From Hydractinia symbiolongicarpus (taxonomy: Eukaryota; Cnidaria; Hydrozoa; Anthoathecata; Hydractiniidae), in the NCBI RefSeq assembly GCF_029227915.1, contig NC_079881.1, positions 25,335,501-25,399,500 of the forward strand: DNA of 64,000 bases, given 5' to 3'. Every line of letters begins with the position of its first letter. The first letter of the stretch is position 1. The notes below the pieces were generated by a model that saw nothing but the letters and a program-made list of their open reading frames with translations, made no database searches and was not told where the DNA came from. Position numbers and translations under genes: made by a program. Positions 12,742 through 26,300 of this stretch are shown piece by piece.

Positions 12742-12943
12742 GGGTTTTCGTTTGCCGGCGATTAAACTCCTTTTATTCAGCGTCTCATCAAAAATGAAAT
12801 CATTTTTGAAAACTACAAGTCTCATGCGTTTTAGTGGTGAAGAAATAATTTAAAAAATCGTTCGGGAAATGAGTTTACTCCCTGGGTATATTCTTTGTAT
12901 ACATTCGACTATACGGCCAAGCCCGGGATTTACGGGAAATTGC
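12742..12943 (+). repeat. Representative monomer (202 bp) with its internal landmarks
   Basis: This copy is close to consensus and shows the parts of the unit in order. A GCCGGC palindrome lies at 12754-12759. A 22-bp dyad at 12788-12809 consists of arms TCAAAAATGA and TCATTTTTGA around a central AA. The conserved stretch CTACAAGTCTCATGCG follows, then an A/T-only block of A-tracts. Next comes CGTTCGGGAAATGAGTTTAC, then GTATAC at 12897-12902, which opens a GTATA/TATAC dyad. CCCGGG at 12922-12927 opens an imperfect inverted repeat that runs over the monomer boundary into the next GCGGG. The phase is arbitrary; I start each monomer at GGG of the anchor. Confidence 0.95.
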
Positions 12944-15149
12944 GGGTTTTCGTTGGCCGGCGATTAAACTCCTTTTATTCAGCGTCTCATCAAAAACGAA
13001 ATCATTTTTAAAAACTACAAGTCTCATGCGTTTTAGTGGTGAAAAAATAATTTAAAAAATCATTCGGGAAATGAGTTTACTCCCAGTTTACTTTCTTTGT
13101 ATACATTCGACTATACAGGTCAAGCCCGGGATTTACGGGAAATCGCGGGTTTTCGTTGGCCGGCGATTAAACTCCTTTTATTCAGCGTCTCATCAAAAAC
13201 GAAATCATTTTTAAAAACTACAAGTCTCGTGCGTCTTAGTGGTGAAGAAATAATTTAAAAAATCATTCGGGAAATGAGTTTACCCCCAGTTTACTTTCTT
13301 TGTATACATTCGACTATACGGGTCAAGCCCGGGATTTACGGCAAATCGCGGGTTTTCGTTTGCCGGCGATTAAACTTCTTTTATTCAGCGTCTCAATAAA
13401 AATTAAATCATTTTTGAAAAGTACCAGTCTCATGCGTTTTGGTGGTAAAAATATAATTTAAAGAATCGTTCGGGAAATGAGTTTACTCCCTGCGTACTTT
13501 CTTTGTATACTTTTGACTATACGGGCCGGGTCCGGGATTTACGGGAAATCGCGGGTTTTCCTTTGCCGGAGATTAAACTCCTTTTATTCAGCGTCCCATC
13601 AAAAATGAAATCATTTTTGAAAACTACAAGTCTCGTGCGTTTTAGTGGTGAAGAAATAATTTAAAAAATCGTTCGGGAAGTGAGTTTACTCCCTGGGTAC
13701 TTTCTTTGTATACATTCGACTATACGGGTCAAGCCCGGGATTTACGGCAAATCGCGGGTTTTCGTTTGCCGGCGATTAAACTCCTTTTATTCAGCGTCTC
13801 ATCAAAAACGAAATCATTTTTGAAAACTACAAGTCTCATGCGTTTTAATGGTAAAAAATTAATTTAAAAAATCGTTCGGAAAATGAGTTTACTCCAGTTT
13901 ACTTTCTTTGTATACATTTGACTATACGGGTCAAGCCCGGGATTTACGGCAAATCGCGGGTTTTCGTTTGCCGGCGATTAAACTCCTTTTATTTAGCGTC
14001 TCATCAAAAATGAAATCATTTTTGAAAACTACAAGTCTCATGCGTTTTAGTGGTGAAGAAATAATTCAAAAAATCGTTCGGGAAATGTGTTTACTCCCTG
14101 GGTATATTCTTTGTATACATTCGACTATACGGCCAAGCCCGGGATTTACGGGAAATCGCGGGTTTTCGTTGGCCGGCGATTAAACACCTTTTTATTCAGC
14201 GTCTCATCAAAAACGAAATCATTTTTAAAAACTACAAGTCTCATGCGTTTTAGTGGTGAAAAAATAATTTAAAAAATCGTTCGGGAAATGAGTTTACTCC
14301 CTGGGTACTTTCTTTGTATACTTTTGACTATACGGGTCAAGCCCGGGATTTACGGCAAATCGCGGGTTTTCGTTTGCCGGCGATTAAACTCCTTTTATTC
14401 AGCGTCTCATAAAAAATGAAATCATTTTCGAAAACTACAAGTCTCATGCGTTTTAATGGTAAAAAATTAATTTAAAAAATCGTTCGGAAAATGAGTTTAC
14501 TTCCTGGGTACTTTCTTTGCATACATTCGACTATACGGGCCAAGCCCGGGATTTACGGGAAATCGCGGGTTTTCGTTTGCCGGCGATTAAACTTCTTTTA
14601 TTCAGCGTCTCAATAAAAATTAAATCATTTTTGAAAAGTACCAGTCTCATGCGTTTTAGTAGTGAAAATATGATTTAAAGAATCGTTCGGGAAATGAGTT
14701 TACTCCCTGCGTACTTTCTTTGTATACTTTTGACTATACGGGACGGGTCCGGGATTTACGGGAAATCACGGGTTTTCCTTTGCCGGAGATTAAACTCCTT
14801 TTATTCAGCGTCTCATCAAAAATGAAATCATTTTTGAAAACTACAAGTCTCGTGCGTTTTAGTGGTGAAAAAATAATTTAAAAAATCGTTCGGGAAATGA
14901 GTTTACTCCCTGCGTACTTTCTTTGTATACTTTTGACTATTCGGGACGGGTCCGGGATTTACGGGAAATCGCGGGTTTTCCTTTGCCGGAGATTAAACTC
15001 CTTTTATTTAGCGTCTCATCAAAAATGAAATCATTTTTGAAAACTACAAGTCTCGTGCGTTTTAGTGGTGAAAAAATAATTTAAAAAATCGTTCTGGAAA
15101 TGAGTTTACTCCCAGGGTACTTTCTTTGTATACATTCGACTATACGGGT

Positions 15150-17580
15150 CAAGCCCGGGATTTACGGCAAATCGCGGGTTTTCGTTTGCCGGCGATTAAA
15201 CTCCTTTTATTCAGCGTCTCATCAAAAACGAAATCATTTTTAAAAACTACAAGTCTCATGCGTTTTAGTGGTGAAAAAATAATTTAAAAAATCGTTCGGG
15301 AAATGAGTTTACTCCCAGTTTACTTTCTTTGTATACATTCGACTATACGGGTCAAGCCCGGGATTTACGGCAAATCGCGGGTTTTCGTTTGCCGGCGATT
15401 AAACTCCTTTTATTCAGCGTCTCATCAAAAATGAAATCATTTTTGAAAACTACAAGTCTCATGCGTTTTAGTGGTGAAGAAATAATTTAAAAAATCGTTC
15501 GGGAAATGAGTTTACTCCCTGGGTATTTTCTTTGTATACATTCGACTATACGGCCAAGCCCGGGATTTTCGGGAAATCGCGGGTTTTCGTTTGCCGGCGA
15601 TTAAACTCCTTTTATTCAGCGTCTCATAAAAAATGAAATCATTTTTGAAAACTACAAGTCTCGTGCGTCTTAGTGGTGAAGAAATAATTTAAAAAATCGT
15701 TCGGGAAATGAGTTTACTTCCTGGGTACTTTCTTTGCATACATTCGACTATACGGGCCAAGCCCGGGATTTACGGGAAATCGCGGGTTTTCGTTTGCCGG
15801 CGATTAAACTTCTTTTATTCAGCGTCTCAATAAAAATTAAATCATTTTTGAAAAGTACCAGTCTCATGCGTTTTAGTAGTGAAAATATGATTTAAAGAAT
15901 CGTTCGGGAAATGAGTTTACTCCCTGCGTACTTTCTTTGTATACTTTTGACTATACGGGACGGGTCCGGGATTTACGGGAAATCGCGGGTTTTCCTTTGC
16001 CGGAGATTAAACTCCTTTTATTCAGCGTCTCATCAAAAATGAAATCATTTTTGAAAACTACAAGTCTTATGCGTTTTAATGGTAAAAAATTAATTTAAAA
16101 AATCGTTCGGAAAATGAGTTTACTCCAGTTTACTTTCTTTGTATACGTTTGACTATACGGGTCAAGCCCGGGATTTACGGCAAATCGCGGGTTTTCGTTT
16201 GCCTGCGATTAAACTCCTTTTATTCAGCGTCTCATCAAAAATGATATCATTTTTGAAAACTACAAGTCTCATGCGTTTTAGTGGTGAAGAAATAATTTAA
16301 AAAATCGTTCGGGAAATGAGTTTACTCCCTGGGTATATTCTTTGTATACATTCGACTATACGGCCAAGCCCGGGATTTACGGGAAATCGCGGGTTTTCGT
16401 TGGCCGGCGATTAAACTCCTTTTATTCAGCGTCTCATCAAAAACGAAATCATTTTTAAAAACTACAAGTCTCATGCGTTTTAGTGGTGAAAAAATAATTT
16501 AAAAAATCATTCGGGAAATGAGTTTACTCCCAGTTTACTTTCTTTGTATACATTCGACTATACAGGTCAAGCCCGGGATTTACGGGAAATCGCGGGTTTT
16601 CGTTGGCCGGCGATTAAACTCCTTTTATTCAGCGTCTCATCAAAAACGAAATCATTTTTAAAAACTACAAGTCTCGTGCGTCTTAGTGGTGAAGAAATAA
16701 TTTAAAAAATCATTCGGGAAATGAGTTTACCCCCAGTTTACTTTCTTTGTATACATTCGACTATACGGGTCAAGCCCGGGATTTACGGCAAATCGCGGGT
16801 TTTCGTTTGCCGGCGATTAAACTTCTTTTATTTAGCGTCTCAATAAAAATTAAATCATTTTTGAAAAGTACCAGTCTCATGCGTTTTGGTGGTAAAAATA
16901 TAATTTAAAGAATCGTTCGGGAAATGAGTTTACTCCCTGCGTACTTTCTTTGTATACTTTTGACTATACGGGCCGGGTCCGGGATTTACGGGAAATCGCG
17001 GGTTTTCCTTTGCCGGAGATTAAACTCCTTTTATTCAGCGTCTCATCAAAAATGAAATCATTTTTGAAAACTACAAGTCTCGTGCGTTTTAGTGGTGAAG
17101 AAATAATTTAAAAAATCGTTCGGGAAATGAGTTTACTCCCTGGGTACTTTCTTTGTATACATTCGACTATACGGGTCAAGCCCGGGATTTACGGCAAATC
17201 GCGAGTTTTCGTTTGCCGGCGATTAAACTCCTTTTATTCAGCGTCTCATCAAAAACGAAATCATTTTTGAAAACTACAAGTCTCATGCGTTTTAATGGTA
17301 AAAAATTAATTTAAAAAATCGTTCGGAAAATGAGTTTACTCCAGTTTACTTTCTTTGTATACATTTGACTATACGGGTCAAGCCCGGGATTTACGGCAAA
17401 TCGCGGGTTTTCGTTTGCCGGCGATTAAACTCCTTTTATTCAGCGTCTCATCAAAAATGAAATCATTTTTGAAAACTACAAGTCTCATGCGTTTTAGTGG
17501 TGAAGAAATAATTCAAAAAATCGTTCGGGAAATGAGTTTACTCCCTGGGTATATTCTTTGTATACATTCGACTATACGGC
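15150..17580. repeat. Left copy of a 2,430-bp (12-monomer) tandem duplication
   Basis: It matches the following 2.2 kb at offset 2,430-2,431. Shared marks are GATTTTCGGG (15,564 and 17,995), the rare GTATACGTTTGAC (16,141 and 18,571) and ACAGGTCAAG (16,562 and 18,992). The one-base offset change is explained by CAAGTCTTATGCG against CAAGTCTTTGCG near 18,495. Confidence 0.8.
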
Positions 17581-19812
17581 CAAGCCCGGGATTTACGGCA
17601 AATCGCGGGTTTTCGTTTGCCGGCGATTAAACTCCTTTTATTCAGCGTCTCATCAAAAACGAAATCATTTTTAAAAACTACAAGTCTCATGCGTTTTAGT
17701 GGTGAAAAAATAATTTAAAAAATCGTTCGGGAAATGAGTTTACTCCCAGTTTACTTTCTTTGTATACATTCGACTATACGGGTCAAGCCCAGGATTTACG
17801 GCAAATCGCGGGTTTTCGTTTGCCGGCGATTAAACTCCTTTTATTCAGCGTCTCATCAAAAATGAAATCATTTTTGAAAACTACAAGTCTCATGCGTTTT
17901 AGTGGTGAAGAAATAATTTAAAAAATCGTTCGGGAAATGAGTTTACTCCCTGGGTATTTTCTTTTTATACATTCGACTATACGGCCAAGCCCGGGATTTT
18001 CGGGAAATCGCGGGTTTTCGTTTGCCGGCGATTAAACTCCTTTTATTCAGCGTCTCATAAAAAATGAAATCATTTTTGAAAACTACAAGTCTCGTGCGTC
18101 TTAGAGGTGAAGAAATAATTTAAAAAATCGTTCGGGAAATGAGTGTACTTCCTGGGTACTTTCTTTGCATACATTCGACTATACGGGCCAAGCCCGGGAT
18201 TTACGGGAAATCGCGGGTTTTCGTTTGCCGGCGATTAAACTTCTTTTATTCAGCGTCTCAATAAAAATTAAATCATTTTTGAAAAGTACCAGTCTCATGC
18301 GTTTTAGTAGTGAAAATATGATTTAAAGAATCGTTCGGGAAATGAGTTTACTCCCTGCGTACTTTCTTTGTATACTTTTGACTATACGGGACGGGTCCGG
18401 GATTTACGGGAAATCGCGGGTTTTCCTTTGCCGGAGATTAAACTCCTTTTATTCAGCGTCTCATCAAAAATGAAATCATTTTTGAAAACTACAAGTCTTT
18501 GCGTTTTAATGGTAAAAAATTAATTTAAAAAATCGTTCGGAAAATGAGTTTACTCCAGTTTACTTTCTTTGTATACGTTTGACTATACGGGTCAAGCCCG
18601 GGATTTACGGCAAATCGCGGGTTTTCGTTTGCCTGCGATTAAACTCCTTTTATTCAGCGTCTCATCAAAAATGAAATCATTTTTGAAAACTACAAGTCTC
18701 ATGCGTTTTAGTGGTGAAGAAATAATTTAAAAAATCGTTCGGGAAATGAGTTTACTCCCTGGGTATATTCTTTGTATACATTCGACTATACGGCCAAGCC
18801 CGGGATTTACGGGAAATCGCGGGTTTTCGTTGGCCGGCGATTAAACTCCTTTTATTCAGCGTCTCATCAAAAACGAAATCATTTTTAAAAACTACAAGTC
18901 TCATGCGTTTTAGTGGTGAAAAAATAATTTAAAAAATCATTCGGGAAATGAGTTTACTCCCAGTTTACTTTCTTTGTATACATTCGACTATACAGGTCAA
19001 GCCCGGGATTTACGGGAAATCGCGGGTTTTCGTTGGCCGGCGATTAAACTCCTTTTATTCAGCGTCTCATCAAAAACGAAATCATTTTTAAAAACTACAA
19101 GTCTCGTGCGTCTTAGTGGTGAAGAAATAATTTAAAAAATCATTCGGGAAATGAGTTTACCCCCAGTTTACTTTCTTTGTATACATTCGACTATACGGGT
19201 CAAGCCCGGGATTTACGGCAAATCGCGGGTTTTCGTTTGCCGGCGATTAAACTTCTTTTATTCAGCGTCTCAATAAAAATTAAATCATTTTTGAAAAGTA
19301 CCAGTCTCATGCGTTTTGGTGGTAAAAATATAATTTAAAGAATCGTTCGGGAAATGAGTTTACTCCCTGCGTACTTTCTTTGTATACTTTTGACTATACG
19401 GGCCGGGTCCGGGATTTACGGGAAATCGCGGGTTTTCCTTTGCCGGAGATTAAACTCCTTTTATTCAGCGTCTCATCAAAAATGAAATCATTTTTGAAAA
19501 CTACAAGTCTCGTGCGTTTTAGTGGTGAAGAAATAATTTAAAAAATCGTTCGGGAAATGAGTTTACTCCCTGGGTACTTTCTTTGTATACATTCGACTAT
19601 ACGGGTCAAGCCCGGGATTTACGGCAAATCGCGAGTTTTCGTTTGCCGGCGATTAAACTCCTTTTATTCAGCGTCTCATCAAAAACGAAATCATTTTTGA
19701 AAACTACAAGTCTCATGCGTTTTAATGGTAAAAAATTAATTTAAAAAATCGTTCGGAAAATGAGTTTACTCCAGTTTACTTTCTTTGTATACATTTGACT
19801 ATACGGGTCAAG
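17580..19812. repeat. Right copy of the 2,430-bp duplication (end replaced)
   Basis: Partner of 15,150-17,580. The match stops near 19,812, where CAAGTCCAGGATT and CAACGTCTCATAAAAAATG differ from the partner. The last monomer of the copy therefore appears to have been replaced by another exchange. Confidence 0.76.
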
Positions 19813-20209
19813 TCCAGGATTTACGGCAAATCGCGGGTTTTCGTTTGCCGGCGATTAAACTCCTTTTATTCAACGTCTCATAAAAAATGAAATCATTTTT
19901 GAAAACTACAAGTCTCATGCGTTTTAATGGTAAAAAATTAATTTAAAAAATCGTTCGGAAAATGAGTTTACTTCCTGGGTACTTTCTTTGCATACATTCG
20001 ACTATACGGGCCAAGCCCGGGATTTACGGGAAATCGCGGGTTTTCGTTTGCCGGCGATTAAACTTCTTTTATTCAGCGTCTCAATAAAAATTAAATCATT
20101 TTTGAAAAGTACCAGTCTCATGCGTTTTAGTAGTGAAAATATGATTTAAAGAATCGTTCGGGAAATGAGTTTACTCCCTGCGTACTTTCTTTGTATACTT
20201 TTGACTATA

Positions 20210-22032
20210 CGGGTCAAGCCCGGGATTTACGGCAAATCGCGGGTTTTCGTTTGCCGGCGATTAAACTCCTTTTATTCAGCGTCTCATCAAAAACGAAATC
20301 ATTTTTGAAAACTACAAGTCTCATGCGTTTTAGTGGTGAAAAATAATTTAAAGAATCGTTTGGGAAATGAGTTTACTCCCTGGGTACTTTCTTTGTATAC
20401 TTTTCACTGTACGGGCCGAGTCCGTGATATACGGAAAATCGCAGGTTTTCGATTGCCGGCGATTAAACTCCTTTTATTCAGCGTCTCATCAAAAATGAAA
20501 TCATTTTTGAAAACTACAAGTCTTATGCGTTTTAATGGTAAAAAATTAATTTAAAAAATCGTTCGGAAAATGAGTTTACTCCAGTTTACTTTCTTTGTAT
20601 ACATTTGACTATACGGGTCAAGCCCGGGATTTACGGCAAATCGCGGGTTTTCGTTTGCCGGCGATTAAACTCCTTTTATTCAGCGTCTCATCAAAAATGA
20701 AATCATTTTTGAAAACTACAAGTCTCATGCGTTTTAGTGGTGAAGAAATAATTTAAAAAATCGTTCGGGAAATAAGTTTACTCCCTGGGTATATTCTTTG
20801 TATACATTCGACTATACGGCCAAGCCCGGGATTTACGGGAAATCGCGGGTTTTCGTTGGCCGGCGATTAAACTCCTTTTATTCAGCGTCTCATCAAAAAC
20901 GAAATCATTTTTAAAAACTACAAGTCTCATGCGTTTTAGTGGTGAAAAAATAATTTAAAAAATCATTCGGGAAATGAGTTTACTCCCAGTTTACTTTCTT
21001 TGTATACATTCGACTATACAGGTCAAGCCCGGGATTTACGGGAAATCGCGGGTTTTCGTTGGCCGGCGATTAAACTCCTTTTATTCAGCGTCTCATCAAA
21101 AATGAAATCATTTTTGAAAACTACAAGTCTCATGCGTTTTAATGGTAAAAAATTAATTTAAAAAATCGTTCGGAAAATGAGTTTACTCCAGTTTACTTTC
21201 TTTGTATACATTTGACTATACGGGTCAAGCCCGGGATTTACGGCAAATCGCGGGTTTTCGTTTGCCTGCGATTAAACTCCTTTTATTCAGCGTCTCATCA
21301 AAAATGAAATCATTTTTGAAAACTACAAGTCTCATGCGTTTTAGTGGTGAAGAAATAATTTAAAAAATCGTTCGGGAAATGAGTTTACTCCCTGGGTATA
21401 TTCTTTGTATACATTCGACTATACGGCCAAGCCCGGGATTTACGGGAAATCGCGGGTTTTCGTTGGCCGGCGATTAAACTCCTTTTATTCAGCGTCTCAT
21501 CAAAAACGAAATCATTTTTAAAAACTACAAGTCTCATGCGTTTTAGTGGTGAAAAAATAATTTAAAAAATCATTCGGGAAATGAGTTTACTCCCAGTTTA
21601 CTTTCTTTGTATACATTCGACTATACAGGTCAAGCCCGGGATTTACGGGAAATCGCGGGTTTTCGTTGGCCGGCGATTAAACTCCTTTTATTCAGCGTCT
21701 CATCAAAAACGAAATCATTTTTAAAAACTACAAGTCTCGTGCGTCTTAGTGGTGAAGAAATAATTTAAAAAATCATTCGGGAAATGAGTTTACCCCCAGT
21801 TTACTTTCTTTGTATACATTCGACTATACGGGTCAAGCCCGGGATTTACGGCAAATCGCGGGTTTTCGTTTGCCGGCGATTAAACTTCTTTTATTCAGCG
21901 TCTCAATAAAAATTAAATCATTTTTGAAAAGTACCAGTCTCATGCGTTTTGGTGGTAAAAATATAATTTAAAGAATCGTTCGGGAAATGAGTTTACTCCC
22001 TGCGTACTTTCTTTGTATACTTTTGACTATAC
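20210..22032. repeat. Left copy of a 1,822-bp (9-monomer) tandem duplication
   Basis: It matches the next 1.8 kb at offset 1,822-1,823. Both copies hold GCAGGTTTTCGATTGCC (near 20,452 and 22,274) and GAAATAAGTTTACTCCC (near 20,770 and 22,592). The junction falls in or near the TTTTGACTATACGGG segment, where copy 1 enters a GGTCAAG type and copy 2 leaves into GGCCGGG. Confidence 0.8.
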
Positions 22033-23854
22033 GGGTCAAGCCCGGGATTTACGGCAAATCGCGGGTTTTCGTTTGCCGGCGATTAAACTCCTTTTATTCA
22101 GCGTCTCATCAAAAACGAAATCATTTTTGAAAACTACAAGTCTCATGCGTTTTAGTGGTGAAAAATAATTTAAAGAATCGTTTGGGAAATGAGTTTACTC
22201 CCTGGGTACTTTCTTTGTATACTTTTCACTGTACGGGCCGAGTCCGTGATATACGGAAAATCGCAGGTTTTCGATTGCCGGCGATTAAACTCCTTTTATT
22301 CAGCGTCTCATCAAAAATGAAATCATTTTTGAAAACTACAAGTCTTATGCGTTTTAATGGTAAAAAATTAATTTAAAAAATCGTTCGGAAAATGAGTTTA
22401 CTCCAGTTTACTTTCTTTGTATACATTTGACTATACGGGTCAAGCCCGGGATTTACGGCAAATCGCGGGTTTTCGTTTGCCGGCGATTAAACTCCTTTTA
22501 TTCAGCGTCTCATCAAAAATGAAATCATTTTTGAAAACTACAAGTCTCATGCGTTTTAGTGGTGAAGAAATAATTAAAAAAATCGTTCGGGAAATAAGTT
22601 TACTCCCTGGGTATATTCTTTGTATACATTCGACTATACGGCCAAGCCCGGGATTTACGGGAAATCGCGGGTTTTCGTTGGCCGGCGATTAAACTCCTTT
22701 TATTCAGCGTCTCATCAAAAACGAAATCATTTTTAAAAACTACAAGTCTCATGCGTTTTAGTGGTGAAAAAATAATTTAAAAAATCATTCGGGAAATGAG
22801 TTTACTCCCAGTTTACTTTCTTTGTATACATTCGACTATACAGGTCAAGCCCGGGATTTACGGGAAATCGCGGGTTTTCGTTGGCCGGCGATTAAACTCC
22901 TTTTATTCAGCGTCTCATCAAAAATGAAATCATTTTTGAAAACTACAAGTCTCATGCGTTTTAATGGTAAAAAATTAATTTAAAAAATCGTTCGGAAAAT
23001 GAGTTTACTCCAGTTTACTTTCTTTGTATACATTTGACTATACGGGTCAAGCCCGGGATTTACGGCAAATCGCGGGTTTTCGTTTGCCTGCGATTAAACT
23101 CCTTTTATTCAGCGTCTCATCAAAAATGAAATCATTTTTGAAAACTACAAGTCTCATGCGTTTTAGTGGTGAAGAAATAATTTAAAAAATCGTTCGGGAA
23201 ATGAGTTTACTCCCTGGGTATATTCTTTGTATACATTCGACTATACGGCCAAGCCCGGGATTTACGGGAAATCGCGGGTTTTCGTTGGCCGGCGATTAAA
23301 CTCCTTTTATTCAGCGTCTCATCAAAAACGAAATCATTTTTAAAAACTACAAGTCTCATCCGTTTTAGTGGTGAAAAAATAATTTAAAAAATCATTCGGG
23401 AAATGAGTTTACTCCCAGTTTACTTTCTTTGTATACATTCGACTATACAGGTCAAGCCCGGGATTTACGGGAAATCGCGGGTTTTCGTTGGCCGGCGATT
23501 AAACTCCTTTTATTCAGCGTCTCATCAAAAACGAAATCATTTTTAAAAACTACAAGTCTCGTGCGTCTTAGTGGTGAAGAAATAATTTAAAAAATCATTC
23601 GGGAAATGAGTTTACCCCCAGTTTACTTTCTTTGTATACATTCGACTATACGGGTCAAGCCCGGGATTTACGGCAAATCGCGGGTTTTCGTTTGCCGGCG
23701 ATTAAACTTCTTTTATTCAGCGTCTCAATAAAAATTAAATCATTTTTGAAAAGTACCAGTCTCATGCGTTTTGGTGGTAAAAATATAATTTAAAGAATCT
23801 TTCGGGAAATGAGTTTACTCCCTGCGTACTTTCTTTGTATACTTTTGACTATAC
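22032..23854. repeat. Right copy of the 1,822-bp duplication
   Basis: Partner of 20,210-22,032. Small private differences exist, for example CTCATCCG near 23,357 and GAATCTTTCGG near 23,797, so the copies have begun to diverge. Confidence 0.8.
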
Positions 23855-24679
23855 GGGCCGGGTCCGGGATTTACGGGAAATCGCGGGTTTTCCTTTGCCG
23901 GAGATTAAACTCCTTTTATTCAGCGTCTCATCAAAAATGAAATCATTTTGGAAAACTACAAGTCTCGTGCGTTTTAGTGGTGAAGAAATAATTTAAAAAA
24001 TCGTTCGGGAAATGAGTTTACTCCCTGGGTACTTTCTTTGTATACATTCGACTATACGGGTCAAGCCCGGGATTTACGGCAAATCGCGAGTTTTCGTTTG
24101 CCGGCGATTAAACTCCTTTTATTCAGCGTCTCATCAAAAACGAAATCATTTTTGAAAACTACAAGTCTCATGCGTTTTAATGGTAAAAAATTAATTTAAA
24201 AAATCGTTCGGAAAATGAGTTTACTCCAGTTTACTTTCTTTGTATACATTTGACTATACCGGTCAAGCCCGGGATTTACGGCAAATCGCGGGTTTTCGTT
24301 TGCCGGCGATTAAACTCCTTTTATTCAGCGTCTCATCAAAAATGAAATCATTTTTGAAAACTACAAGTCTCATGCGTTTTAGTGGTGAAGAAATAATTCA
24401 AAAAATCGTTCGGGAAAGGAGTTTACTCCCTGGGTATATTCTTTGTATACATTCGACTATACGGCCAAGCCCGGGATTTACGGGAAATCGCGGGTTTTCG
24501 TTGGCCGGCGATTAAACACCTTTTTATTCAGCGTCTCATCAAAAACGAAATCATTTTAAAAACTACAAGTCTCATGCGTTTTAGTGGTGAAAAAATAATT
24601 TAAAAAATCGTTCGGGAAATGAGTTTACTCCCTGGGTACTTTCTTTGTATACTTTTGACTATACGGGTCAAGTCCGGGA

Positions 24680-26300
24680 TTTACGGCAAATCGCGGGTTT
24701 TCGTTTGCCGGCGATTAAACTCCTTTTATTCAGCGTCTCATAAAAAATGAAATCATTTTTGAAAACTACAAGTCTCATGCGTTTTAATGGTAAAAAATTA
24801 ATTTAAAAAATCGTTCGGAAAATGAGTTTACTTCCTGGGTACTTTCTTTGCATACATTCGACTATACGGGCCAAGCCCGGGATTTACGGGAAATCGCGAG
24901 TTTTCGTTGGCCGGCGATTAAACTCCTTTTATTCAGCGTCTCATCAAAAACGAAATCATTTTTAAAAACTACAAGTCTCATGCGTTTTAGTGGTGAAAAA
25001 ATAATTTAAAAAATCATTCGGGAAATGAGTTTACTCCCAGTTTACTTTCTTTGTATACATTCGACTATACAGGTCAAGCCCGGGATTTACGGGAAATCGC
25101 GGGTTTTCGTTGGCCGGCGATTAAACTCCTTTTATTCAGCGTCTCATCAAAAATGAAATCATTTTTGAAAACTACAAGTCTCATGCGTTTTAATGGTAAA
25201 AAATTAATTTAAAAAATCGTTCGGAAAATGAGTTTACTCCAGTTTACTTTCTTTGTATACATTTGACTATACGGGTCAAGCCCGGGATTTACGGCAAATC
25301 GCGGGTTTTCGTTTGCCTGCGATTAAACTCCTTTTATTCAGCGTCTCATCAAAAATGAAATCATTTTTGAAAACTACAAGTCTCATGCGTTTTAGTGGTG
25401 AAGAAATAATTTAAAAAATCGTTCGGGAAATGAGTTTACTCCCTGGGTATATTCTTTGTATACATTCGACTATACGGCCCAGCCCGGGATTTACGGGAAA
25501 TCGCGGGTTTTCGTTGGCCGGCGATTAAACTCCTTTTATTCAGCGTCTCATCAAAAACGAAATCATTTTTAAAAACTACAAGTCTCGTGCGTCTTAGTGG
25601 TGAAGAAATAATTTAAAAAATCATTCGGGAAATGAGTTTACCCCCAGTTTACTTTCTTTGTATACATTCGACTATACGGGTCAAGCCCGGGATTTACGGC
25701 AAATCGCGGGTTTTCGTTTGCCGGCGATTAAACTTCTTTTATTCAGCGTCTCAATAAAAATTAAATCATTTTTGAAAAGTACCAGTCTCATGCGTTTTGG
25801 TGGCAAAAATATAATTTAAAGAATCGTTCGGGAAATGAGTTTACTCCCTGCGTACTTTCTTTGTATACTTTTGACTATACGGGCCGGGTCCGGGATTTAC
25901 GGGAAATCGCGGGTTTTCCTTTGCCGGAGATTAAACTCCTTTTATTCAGCGTCTCATCAAAAATGAAATCATTTTGGAAAACTACAAGTCTCGTGCGTTT
26001 TAGTGGTGAAGAAATAATTTAAAAAATCGTTCGGGAAATAAGTTTACTCCCTGGGTACTTTCTTTGTATACATTCGACTATACGGGTCAAGCCCGGGATT
26101 TACGGCAAATCGCGAGTTTTCGTTTGCCGGCGATTAAACTCCTTTTATTCAGCGTCTCATCAAAAACGAAATCATTTTTGAAAACTACAAGTCTCATGCG
26201 TTTTAATGGTAAAAAATTAATTTAAAAAATCGTTCGGAAAATGAGTTTACTCCAGTTTACTTTCTTTGTATACATTTGACTATACGGGTCAAGCCCGGGA
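24680..26300. repeat. Left copy of a 1,621-bp (8-monomer) tandem duplication
   Basis: It matches the next block at constant offset 1,621. Shared rare marks are TATACGGCCCAGCC (25,471 and 27,092), TGGCAAAAATATA (25,801 and 27,422) and ATTTTGGAAAAC (near 25,972 and 27,593). One difference seen is GCGAGTTTTCGTTGG near 24,896 against GCGGG near 26,517. The breakpoint lies within a region of identity spanning 24,660-24,735. Confidence 0.82.
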
